Shown piece by piece: positions 1-8,485 of a stretch of 30,207 bases of DNA. The stretch spans positions 1-30,207 of the forward strand of contig JAAAUF010000508.1 in NCBI GenBank assembly GCA_015499985.1, read 5' to 3'. Within the stretch, counting starts at the first letter, position 1; the number at the start of each line of letters is the position of its first letter. A program made the translations under genes and the position numbers. The notes beneath the pieces are model-generated. The model had not been told where the DNA came from. It saw nothing but the letters and a program-made list of their open reading frames with translations, and made no database searches. The DNA is from Haplosporangium gracile. Taxonomy: Eukaryota > Mortierellomycota > Mortierellomycetes > Mortierellales > Mortierellaceae.

Positions 1-56
1 AATGAGCACCTGGAAAGTCACGTGCAAATGTTTACACAAATTAACTAAGTCATATT

Positions 57-70
57 GTACTTTTATAAGT
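57..70 (+). promoter_or_regulatory. TATA-like box of the first gene
   Basis: The stretch reads tttataag inside an AT-rich context, roughly 85-90 bases before the ATG at 152. That is a plausible core-promoter position for a fungal gene. There is no other support. Confidence 0.3.
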
Positions 71-151
71 AGACTCCATGAACAACATGCCACTCTTTTT
101 GTCCAACACATCTGTTCACCACATCACCCCTAATCAACAAAGACAAGGAAA

Positions 152-1085
152 ATGGCACCACCAAGAATCCGCAGAGGCGGGAAGAAGCTCCCTCCCGGCG
201 CAGGACGCACAGCCGCAGCCGCCAAGAAGGCACAAGCAGACGCAGCCGCAGCCGCAGCAGCGGCCTCGAACCCGGACGCCCTCGAAAAGGCTCCCCAAGT
301 CCTCGACCCCGAAAACGAGTCTGGCGATGCGACTGTCAGCATGGAAGTCGATCAGGAGAGTCAGGATGCGAAGACGTGGATCAAACAGAATGTTGATCAG
401 GAAGTTGTATGTCGTTTCCTCGCTGATTTTTCGCCTATTATATCTGCTTCTTTGACAAAGGATGAACATATGATGAACGCTTCTTAATACTGTATGTTTT
501 TGTTACATGAACATATATATAGGCGAGGATAAGGGCGACTGGAACGGCGATTGAACCTCTCAAAGTCAAGAATTTCGGAATCGTGGTTGATCTTTCTAGG
601 AAGAAACCCCTGGGGATCAACAGGATCGAGATCGATTCCAAGACCGATTTCAAAAAAGTCCAACAGATTATGGTCTCCCCCGGTGTTCCTTACCCCCACA
701 AAGAGAACTTTGAATATGTTAATGTAAGCTCATTAATCTATTTTTTTTATACCAACAGGAGTGTGGTTTGCCAGAGCCGGGGCTTCGTTTGTTCTTGAAC
801 TGGATATGCTAACTGAAACCATATTGTCTTATGTGTATGGAATAGGTGCTGTTGTTCACGGATAGCACGGAGACACCCATGCTGGTGCCATACCTGTACG
901 ACACAAAGTACAAGACTCAGGAACCCCTGGAAAACGAGGACTCGCATGATACCACAACAACGACAGCAGCGCCAGCAGATGAGAGGCCCTGGATCCTTGT
1001 GAAAAATAACCTCACGGAATGGTTGCTCGTCAACTCTTTGCATATGCGGGCCAAACACCACATCGACGAGTTCCATGATATCTAG
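152..1085 (+). CDS. Unrecognised 231-residue protein, three exons
   Basis: Three exons join in phase: 152-406, 523-723 and 846-1085 (255+201+240 nt, 231 residues plus stop). The introns have clean signals: donor gtatgt at 407, acceptor ending at 522, donor gtaagc at 724, a branch-like tgctaac at 808-814 and acceptor ending at 845. The ATG sits in a good context (aaaATGG). The first 40 residues are basic then Ala-rich (RRGGKKLPPG, then an alanine run), like a disordered, possibly nuclear, tail. An acidic stretch follows, then a folded-looking part containing VKNFGIVVDLSRKKPLGINR and VLLFTDSTETPMLVPYLYD. The end is ERPWILVKNNLTEWLL. There is no signal peptide or TM segment. I do not recognise the family and assign no function. 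It converges on the gene to its right, with about 240 bases between the two stop codons. Confidence 0.7.
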
Positions 1086-1328
1086 TTTTCACCTCCAGCC
1101 CTCCCTTTAGACCTCATTTTTTTCGCATTACCTTTCGCATTAAAGCAATTTTTCACTTATTTTATTCTTGTGGCGAGGGTTATCGCAAACGAAGCAATGT
1201 TATCTAATTATTGAATTTGGAGCTGTCAAAAAGATCCAATCCCAAGATTAATAACAGATCATGAACCCAAGAAGAAGCAATCTCGCAGACATCATAATCC
1301 AATTTATTCGACGCGTTAATTAGTCGAA

Positions 1329-3194
1329 TCACCGATGATTATGGCGCACATCCTCCTGTAGTCGAAGAATAGCGTCCTGCATCTGCAGCTGATCCGGATT
1401 ATGTTCATCTGATACCAAAGCAGCCGCAAAACTACTAACAGCACCTCCTCCTCCCACCGGCGGTGCTGGCGGGGGAGCAGCCAATCCAACCTGTGTACGA
1501 AGACTCCGTCGCTTCTGCGGTGCCGTGACCGGGGTTTGGGCTGGAGCTATGAACATCGCCGCGGCTGTGGTAGATCGAGTCGACCGTCGTGTGATATCAA
1601 ACGCAGCGCTGTTGTCCCGGAAATCCGGCAGGTCATCATCATCTTCTTGTTGCTGGCGGTCGAAATCTGCATGGTTCTTTGGCGCAGCGTCAGTGATAGG
1701 TGCCGGCGTTGGTACTGGTAGCAGGTCTGCGTCTGGCGCGTCGTCATTCATGAACTCGGGGTCGTTACTGTACTGCTCATCCTCCAGTTCCCGCTGCAGC
1801 TCCCCTTCCAGCTCATCCATCAATTCATCCTGAACCTCGTCCTCATAGAACACTTCCGGAATTTCTTCCACCGATTGGTGGTGAGTCTGGATGTGCTGAC
1901 CTCGAGCATGTTGACCGCTGGATCGTCCCCGACCAGTATGAATGTATAGTTGGTTGGATTGTTGTGCTGTTCCTTGAGGAGATTGGGTTTGTTGGCCGGT
2001 GGGTTGTTGCTTTTCGGCGTCTTGATCTGGTTGTTGTTGACTGTCATGTGCCTCCGGTGCGCCATTGTCCCCTTCTTGATCCTCATAATCCTGCTCTCCT
2101 TCATAGCCTTCATAACCCTCCTCTCCTTCGTATCCTTCATAGCCTTCATATCCTTCCTGGCCCTCGTACCCTTCATATCCTTCCTGGCCCTCGTACCCTT
2201 TGTAGCCTTCGTAGCCTTCGTACCCTTTGTAGCCTTCGTAGCCTTCGTAGTCTTCGTAGCCATCATAGCCCTCATAGTCCTCATAGCCTTCATAGCCCTC
2301 GTAGCCCTCATAGCCCTCGTAGTCGTATCCTTTCTGGCCTTCGTACCCTTCATAACCTTCCTGGCCCTCATAGTACACATCTTGCCCTTCAGCAGCGGCT
2401 GTATCCTGCTCCTGTGCCTCACCAGCCTGCCGAGCCTGTGCTCCTGCTGGCGCTGCCGGCGTCCTCCCCCTAAACTCGCCTGTACGGCTTTGACCTCGCC
2501 GACGACCTCCTCCTCTTTTTGCTGCTGCGCCTCCAGCGCCACCTGCGTCATGATCCGGCTGATACCGCTCATTGCTCGGATACCAAACTTTCCCACCCTC
2601 TCCACTAATATGGCCCAAATGCTTAATATACCTCACAAGCGTCGACTTGGCAATTTCCATCCCATACTCATCCAGTAACCGTCTTTTAATCTCGGGTGTT
2701 CCCACTGGCGCCCCTTGCTCCATAGCCATCACAATAATCTGTCGAATTGCGTTGGATGTCGCTTCGGGAACTGACAGTTTTGGTCGACCTAGTTTTTCGG
2801 TGCTCTCGCGCGGGGCCTGGCCAGATTTGTAAAGTGAGATAGCTTTTTGGGCGGTAGAGGCGCCGACACCGGTCATGAGAGCTAGGAGTTGGCGCGGGGT
2901 GCGTTTGGGCGCTTGGGGTGGGGTTGTGTCGTTGTCAGAGTCAGAGTTGTGTTGGTTTGTATGTTCGTGGACGGGTCCGACGCCGATGATGTATTGGTAG
3001 ACATGGACAAGGATGCAGATCTCGTTGCGGGTTAATGCAGCGCCATTCCTTTTGTACTCGTCCGGCATTGCTGGGTCCTGTTGGTTGTTGTATGCTTGTG
3101 TTGTGAATCGGTTGTTGGTTGCCGATGCGGAATTGCGAAAGAGATGTCTAGCCGCCTTTGTTTTGGGGACAAGCGAATAGAAAGGAAAATGCAT
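1329..3194 (-). CDS. Helix-turn-helix protein with long Glu-Gly-Tyr repeat
   Basis: This is a single-exon reading frame of 621 residues. Residues about 96-210 look like the tandem helix-turn-helix/winged-helix DNA-binding part of Tc1/paired-type transposases: a first helix pair around TAQKAISLYKSG, then LGRPKLS, then GTPEIKRRLLDEYG and KSTLVRYIKHLG. No DDE catalytic domain follows. Instead come a basic Arg/Gly stretch (KRGGGRRRG, 226-233), about 97 residues of EGY/EGQ repeats (275-374) with about 28 tyrosines, a Gln-rich linker, an acidic block (442-480) and a Ser/Pro/Ala tail with KRRS (561). I infer a domesticated or truncated transposase-derived DNA-binding protein, probably nuclear. The true start may be Met43 (3066-3068), because the first 42 residues, basic and Ser/Asn-rich, may be leader. 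A poly(A)-like AATAAA lies about 20 bases past the stop. Function is unknown. Confidence 0.8.
   Translation of the reverse strand: MHFPFYSLVPKTKAARHLFRNSASATNNRFTTQAYNNQQDPAMPDEYKRNGAALTRNEICILVHVYQYIIGVGPVHEHTNQHNSDSDNDTTPPQAPKRTPRQLLALMTGVGASTAQKAISLYKSGQAPRESTEKLGRPKLSVPEATSNAIRQIIVMAMEQGAPVGTPEIKRRLLDEYGMEIAKSTLVRYIKHLGHISGEGGKVWYPSNERYQPDHDAGGAGGAAAKRGGGRRRGQSRTGEFRGRTPAAPAGAQARQAGEAQEQDTAAAEGQDVYYEGQEGYEGYEGQKGYDYEGYEGYEGYEGYEDYEGYDGYEDYEGYEGYKGYEGYEGYKGYEGQEGYEGYEGQEGYEGYEGYEGEEGYEGYEGEQDYEDQEGDNGAPEAHDSQQQPDQDAEKQQPTGQQTQSPQGTAQQSNQLYIHTGRGRSSGQHARGQHIQTHHQSVEEIPEVFYEDEVQDELMDELEGELQRELEDEQYSNDPEFMNDDAPDADLLPVPTPAPITDAAPKNHADFDRQQQEDDDDLPDFRDNSAAFDITRRSTRSTTAAAMFIAPAQTPVTAPQKRRSLRTQVGLAAPPPAPPVGGGGAVSSFAAALVSDEHNPDQLQMQDAILRLQEDVRHNHR
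2073..2372 (-). repeat. 9-bp EGY-coding minisatellite
   Basis: About 300 bases of imperfect 9-bp units encode Glu-Gly-Tyr with EGQ, EDY, KGY and EGE variants, inside the helix-turn-helix gene. Because the unit is a multiple of three and lacks stop codons in several frames, spurious long open frames appear on both strands here. Length polymorphism between strains is expected for such an array. Confidence 0.9.
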
Positions 3195-3570
3195 GCGTCA
3201 CGTGGATTGCATCTTTTTGGCGTGAGAATTTGGTGGCGCAACCTTCTTCATGGTTTGATTTTCCCCCATGTTATGAAGTTTTTTGTAGTCCTGTTTGTTT
3301 GACCAACTGCGTTGAGGAAAAAATAGAAAAAAGAAGCGATATAAAAAAAAACATAGCGTTTACCTGTATTTTTTTTTCGCCTCTCAAGATGAATCGATTG
3401 CTTAAATGGTTATTCTGAGTTACTGAGGCTCTTCACATTAAAAAAACTTGATTTGTGAAGGTACACAACTTACACTTCTATCAAATACTCTCCTTACGCC
3501 GGCTTTATGCCTCGTAGGAAGATATTTCTTTCTCCTACACTCATACACACATACTACCGTCAATATCAAC
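3195..3570. other. Intergenic stretch, no gene seen
   Basis: AT-rich sequence with A and T runs (for example 3338-3352 and 3368-3378) separates the helix-turn-helix gene start from the DUF6589 relic. It should hold the minus-strand promoter, but no convincing TATA or operator is visible. Confidence 0.4.
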
Positions 3571-3573
3571 GTC

Positions 3574-4240
3574 CTTCTTTTCTTGCGTGATGTAGCGTTG
3601 CATATCGAGTTAACCGAGGTCATCAAAGCCGGCGATATTGGTCACATCAGTCACCTGTTGCCGATCATTAATTTGATGACGCATGGAGGAGGCAACGCGA
3701 ACTATGCGCTTAAAATGCTGCGTCTCCTTTATGTTATTCGCCATCTGTAAACGGATACGTAGGGCGACAAGAGTTCCCTCCAGCATGCTTGTCAATCCCA
3801 AAGTCATTGATGGTGAATGGATGGCGACCGATATGCTTCAAGAAAGCCACAACTATCTCCTCAAATTCATCTTTTCATCAAAAGGATCCAACATGACCTG
3901 GGAGTATCTCAAGGATGCGATTTCCACCAACATCAGGACTTTTCAGGACATTTCACGGATGTTCGAGCGGGAGGTCGGGGTTGGCTTCAACAGCACTAAA
4001 CACCAGAAACCATTCACTGTATCAGAAGTCTCCAAGATGCAAGGGCGCCTCTAAAGCAACGGAACTTTATGAAAGCCGACCGGTAAATACAATTAACGAA
4101 TCGCAGTGGTCGATCTTCAGTGTCTTGGTGGAGATAAGATGGTTGAGGATTCTATTGCGCGATTTTTGGATACGCATCGGTTGGAGGATGCGGTGGACTT
4201 AGAAAAGACAGAGGCACTCGTAAACGGTATAAGCTAAATA
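3574..4240 (+). pseudogene. Decayed DUF6589-type protein, C-terminal part
   Basis: The translated pieces resemble the C-terminal half of fungal DUF6589 proteins, a family often multi-copy and linked to mobile elements. In order they are IELTEVIKAGDIGHISHLLP, GGGNANYALKMLRLLYVIRH, a piece with MLVNPK, ATDMLQESHNYLLKFIF and GSNMTWEYLKDAISTNIRTF. A tail near 4130-4238 reads KMVEDSIARFLDTHRLED. The pieces lie in different frames. The first ends at a stop at 3748-3750, just where a conserved Trp is expected. A one-base shift then moves the reading frame before the next piece. That piece ends in a stop near 4052, and the tail again needs a new frame. The N-terminal half is absent upstream. No motif with a known activity survives, and I treat it as a dead, 5'-truncated copy. 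Family assignment is from memory of the pattern, without a search. Confidence 0.7.
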
Positions 4241-4935
4241 TATTTTGGTTTAACTACTTTCTATGATAATTGAATGAAATGAACAAAGAGAAAGGAGGAA
4301 ATAGGCAAAGATGGAGTTAGAGAAAGATTGGTAAAAAAAAGCGAATGGTTTTTCGGCTTGCTCCATGCAGACAAAATTAAGTGAACGACTGATACTTACA
4401 GAACAACAACCTTAATCTGCGGGAGGCGGTCGGTCGCGGAGAGGCTGCAGATCAATCGCGCGTGCGGCCTTCAACGGATTTGATTATGAGTCTAGTAAGC
4501 CCTCCTCACCATCGTTTCCCTCCCTATCGCCGTCAGAGCCGTCCTCCAACTGATCTAGCGCAGACGCCGCCGTCTGGCTACCTGATCCGCGGCGAGCGTC
4601 GATCTCGCTGTTGAGCTTGTCCAGTACTTGCGCGACTTCATCGAACCGATTATTTCTTACCTCCAAGAGGCTTTTTCCAGGAAACAGGCAGAAAGATTTG
4701 AGAAGTATGAGAGGAAGTGTATGTTTAGGCTAAGTGATTTATTGCAAGACAAGGTTAATAAAGAACGCGAAATAAAGGTCTACTTATACTAGAAACAAGG
4801 GGAAGATTTAGACTAAAATTGGGAAGAGAGTACTAAGACGTGCTAGAACCGTGTAACAGATCTGCGTACTAAGCCCATGTTGCAACGAAGGGGTGACGTT
4901 ACCGAAATATGCTGAGTCTTGTCCAAGGTCTACTG
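4241..4935. other. Gap between two relics, only a weak acidic reading frame
   Basis: Nothing firm is visible. A 60-residue minus-strand frame (4484-4666) ends in an acidic stretch (EDGSDGDREGNDGEEG) and has a gtaag-like donor shortly upstream. It could be a leftover of the C-terminal tail of the RecQ-like relic to its right, but I cannot show this. Confidence 0.3.
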
Positions 4936-6085
4936 AGCTAAACGTGGCAGCTTCCGTTTGCAAGAGGAAGCGATGACCTCGACTGCCTTGGCAGTTCTTC
5001 CCCCAGAGAAATTTTGCGATAGCTGCTTGGCCGCATTGTCTGGCAGGATCCAGGTTTCTCTGTCGTATCTGAAAGGTCTACTGCTCACTCATCTCTCGTA
5101 CGCGTCTTTTATCCACTCTAGGAGTGTCTTCAAGACCATCCCTTTCTCTTCCTCCGAGCAACTCGGCCATCTCCTTCTGTTGCTCGATCTGGTGGCATAA
5201 TAAATAGTGGTGGGAACGGAACGATCAAATTTGGAGCATCCAGAACAGCTGTTGTCACAAGTACGAGCTTTGTTCTCAAACAATTGTCTAGTAGCGTCCA
5301 AAGACACCTTTTCGCTAGCTGGTTCATAAGGTAATCGCGCACGTTTTTGTCTGAGGGGGACGTTTTAGTGATCGGTGGTGCGTAAAGGACTTTAAAGTCC
5401 TGGATCTTGGGGTCTCGTGGTACTCGTCCAAATCGCTGAACCAAACTCGGTATGGCCCTTGGAAAGCTACATGAGACAAATTTAATTCAAACATTTTAAC
5501 ATTTTATAAAAGATCGTCCTATTTTTCATACTTTTCATTTTTTTTTGTGTGTATATCACTTACCCGCACTAAATAACTTGAATCGCATCGGGTATGTCAC
5601 AACCCATGCCGACTGTCTCGGTAGCCAGCAGGATATGGATGTCACCCTCCACAAACTTGATCATGGCTGTCTCTTTGTATTGGAATGCTAAAGTGGAGAA
5701 GTAAACGCCAATCCTACCCTGCAGATCGGTTCTCATTCTTAATAGATATTTAAAACCATCAATGAGAATGGAGATTTTTTCGAAGTAAATGATCATCTTG
5801 TCTTTGCCTAACAGAATATTAAGATCCTTCTTGCCATCCTTGAGCTGAGCGTGAACCTCGAGACGAACATTTGTAAGAATCTCTTGCACACGAAGAACGT
5901 TGGCCTTGGACAGGAAGCGCTTGTCCATGGTTTGAGTAAGCGCATCGGCAGTGAGTGTCGCGGTGACATCTACAAACGGAATTCCAGGCGATCAAATGCG
6001 AAGCTCCTCGAGGCGAGCATATTCCAGGCGGAACTTGTTGCCCATTTTTCAACACAATGAACCTCGTCCACCCATCCCTTGCTTT
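4935..6085 (-). pseudogene. Decayed RecQ-like DNA helicase (C-terminal part)
   Basis: Reading the minus strand from about 6085 gives the helicase Walker B-type box WVDEVHCVEKW, then after a frame change KANVLRVQEI. Next come LLGKDKMIIYFEKISILIDG (motif IV region), ILLATETVGMGCDIPDAI (motif V, 5569-5640) and, in another frame, VQRFGRVPRDPKIQDF (motif VI, about 5395-5445). A Cys-containing stretch follows (CDNSCSGCSKF), and the last piece reads SEEEKGMVLKTLLEWIKDAYER before a stop, with further matching residues to about 4940. The ATP-binding motif I (GxGKS) and everything upstream are missing. Several frame changes and stops break it, so it cannot make an active helicase. RecQ-like genes of this type are multi-copy in these fungi, and some fungal ones are linked to telomeres. 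Whether this copy came from such a place is unknown. Confidence 0.85.
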
Positions 6086-6214
6086 TGGGCCAGCATAATG
6101 TGCGTTTTTAATAGATAACTAATATGCTGTGCATACTCAGAATAGTCGCACAGTGCTTGGGCAGCCGCCATTGAACAAAATTACTTCAGCGATTGAGGTA
6201 GGCGAGCCATGCGC

Positions 6215-6380
6215 ATGATTTTTTCCACTGCCATGACAACGTGCTCCACTTTGGTGTTCAAAGTGAAACACATGGATTTAGTGCGGCTTTTTTCGTGCTT
6301 TTTTCAACCCCATGCTACCTTAAGATTAAGTCCAGGGACAAGTTCTCTGACTTATACGACATATGACGGCAATTCGATGA
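6215..6380 (+). repeat. Left arm of diverged inverted repeat
   Basis: The arm starts at atgatt (6215) and carries gacaacgtgctccacttt, then a run up to ggcaattcg (about 6376). Its reverse complement matches 6572-6726 over almost its whole length, with scattered substitutions and small indels (roughly three quarters identity by eye). Translated, both arms give related peptides (DNVLHFGVQSETHGFSAAF here against DNVLHFDVQTETLGFSTAF in the other arm). The sequence may therefore once have been coding. This arm has an extra base that breaks the frame. Confidence 0.8.
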
Positions 6381-6571
6381 AAAAAAAAAATGAAAATAAG
6401 AAAAACAACCAACACGTTTTTGTTATAGGTATTGCACAAACGCTCACTCTTTTGACATCGCAACAGCAGAAAACATATGAGAAGAAGTATTTTTTTTAGA
6501 TGAGCTAGTCGTTTCTTTGGATTTTTTTAAAAAATACAAAAAAAAATCAAATGAAAATGAACAACTAAAAA

Positions 6572-6726
6572 GCAAATTGCCATGATGGTGGAGGAAAAAA
6601 ATGAGGGTTTCTGGTCTTAATCTTGAGATAGCATAGGGTTGAGAAAAGTATGAAAAAGCCGTACTAAATCCAAGTGTTTCAGTTTGAACATCAAAGTGGA
6701 GCACGTTGTCTTGGCGAAGTAATCAT
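6572..6726 (-). repeat. Right arm of diverged inverted repeat
   Basis: This is the partner of the arm at 6215-6380, in opposite orientation and separated from it by about 190 bases of A/T-rich loop. Read on the minus strand it keeps an open frame DNVLHFDVQTETLGFSTAF followed by FSQPYAISRLRPETL. I do not recognise the family. It could be terminal repeats of a non-autonomous element or two head-to-head copies of one gene fragment. No target-site duplication was found by eye. Confidence 0.8.
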
Positions 6727-7369
6727 CCCTGGCAATGTTTACATGAACTCGCGTATCGGGATCTTTGGGCCTCTTGGCGCCTTCGCAGCGTCCTGTGCAG
6801 CATTGAATGCCATAGAGTCCCAGGAGAAGGTCGATACCTTCAGAGGAGAATGGGTTCCGCCCAACAAAAGTAGAGCCTCGGTGGTTTTGTCTGGAGTAGT
6901 CTGATTAAATACTTTTTTCAATTGAATCTCTCTTAGAGGATATATTTTCTTCTCGTTTGCCCCCGATCTTTGTTACCGTTCCCCTTTGCTTGCTTGCACC
7001 CAACAACAGCAACATCAACGAACCAACGGATAATCATTTTTTACTACCAGCTCGCATTTGTTTGTTTTTTTTGGACCATTATGACTGTCCCTCACTCTCT
7101 TCCCTTTCCTTGTGACCTTCCATATCGATATCTGACCTGCTGTTCGCCTTCCACCTCCATCGGGAGGACGCGCAATTTGTTTCACTCGGTTTCATATTTT
7201 AGCACGTTTTCTCTCTCTTCGTCCAAGAATAATCACATGCCTTCTGCCTCCCTCGCCCTCTTCTGACATGTAAACTGCGGTAGTTCAAACACAATACGCG
7301 AAAAGGCTCTCCATCAACCAAAGCGGCCTTGTAGAAAGTACTTGTTCTATGCGACTCTCACGTTCACGA
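6727..7369. other. Gene-poor stretch, no supported gene
   Basis: Open frames exist on both strands at 6674-6921, but neither resembles a known family nor has introns that extend it. The stretch from 6960 is pyrimidine-rich, like a promoter leader, but no supported plus-strand gene follows it. Confidence 0.35.
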
Positions 7370-8485
7370 AATGAAAAATTCACAGGAACGAAAACTCATT
7401 AAGGAGGAGTCCTGCAGATGCTTACCCAGACTCTACCACCAGGAGATTGTCATAGTCGACCTCGTCGCCATTCGCCATCGTTATGGTCCGATCAAGACGG
7501 TCCAATTCCATGTCTTGCTTTTCGATATGTGCTCATCTCGGGAACAGTCTCCGAGCGATCGTTTGTGTCAATCTATTCCAGAGCTGTTGTGAGGTGGTGG
7601 AGGAGGAGGAGGTGGTGGCGGTGGTGGTGGGAAAACACCATATAGAAGGGCAACGAGAAGTGCTGAAACTGTAGAGCACTGTTGAAAGTCCAGATCGATG
7701 AGGACAACATACTCTTCTAGTGATGCGAGACCATCCCTACTAGAGAAAGAGAAGCGAGAAACGCGGATTAGAAATGGCTGTACAAAATAATCAATGCGAG
7801 CAACTGAGCATTGGAGTAGTGTGAATATTTCGCACATGAATTTGAATGAGCCAACATACCTTTTCTTCTTTTCTTGAGTTTCTATCGTCAATTCCTATCT
7901 TTGACCAGCATCCATTAACATCGTCTGCTCAACTGTTCGATCCGATCAAAAAACAGCGTCTCTAGGCTTGCCAAAACAGGCACCGCGACCTCAAATTCAA
8001 CCATTTCGTGCATCTTAGACCAACGGTGGCGAATTCATAGTCCGAGTTTGAATGGAAAGGGATTGGACCCTGCTGGCCATAGATTGATATTGCTGAGGTG
8101 TTTCGATTGAAACTCCGTCGTTGTCGTCCGATACGAGACCAGGGAAATAGTGCGCGGGCGGTCGCGATATTGGGCCAGGCGAGGACTTTCGTCCGTGTGA
8201 GGTGGTGGATATCGGTTGCAGTGAGCATCTCAAGCGACATTCAGCCGATAATTCGAACGCACTCCTGCAGGAACTGGATTTGTAGAATGTTGAAGGTCGG
8301 GCACTGCCACTGGAGAGCATAGCTCAATCCAAATATGGGAGTAAGAGATGGCGATTCATTTTCGGAAGACTTGCAGGCCGGTACGTATACGCAAGATTCA
8401 TGTACCGTCCGATGAGCCTGAGAACCTTGTATTGGTGAAACGACCGGCAGTAAGGGATTTCTGGCTTCCTTGTGTGATATGGTGA
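7370..8485 (-). pseudogene. Possible decayed unidentified gene
   Basis: The minus strand carries several protein-like pieces in changing frames. From right to left they are SSENESPSLTPIFGLSYALQ (about 8340-8390), LVSDDNDGVSIETPQQYQSM (near 8050-8140), MVEFEVAVPVLASLETLFF (near 7950-8010), LEEYVVLIDLDFQQCS (near 7690-7720), a proline run at 7591-7631, and MELDRLDRTITMANGDEVDY (near 7440-7510). The last loosely resembles the DG-x-VxYD strand of FAD/NAD oxidoreductases, but that is too short to call. Stops and frame changes separate the pieces, and introns could explain some of them. No family is recognised, and it may be noncoding. Confidence 0.2.
7591..7631 (+). repeat. GGT/GGA trinucleotide microsatellite
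   Basis: About 40 bases of ggtgga/ggtggc triplets, imperfect. On the minus strand they read as a proline run. Confidence 0.85.

Noticed and set aside
1820..2678. Long open frames on both strands across the EGY repeat
   Set aside because: The 9-bp repeat lacks stops in several frames. The peptides are low-complexity shadows of the helix-turn-helix gene.
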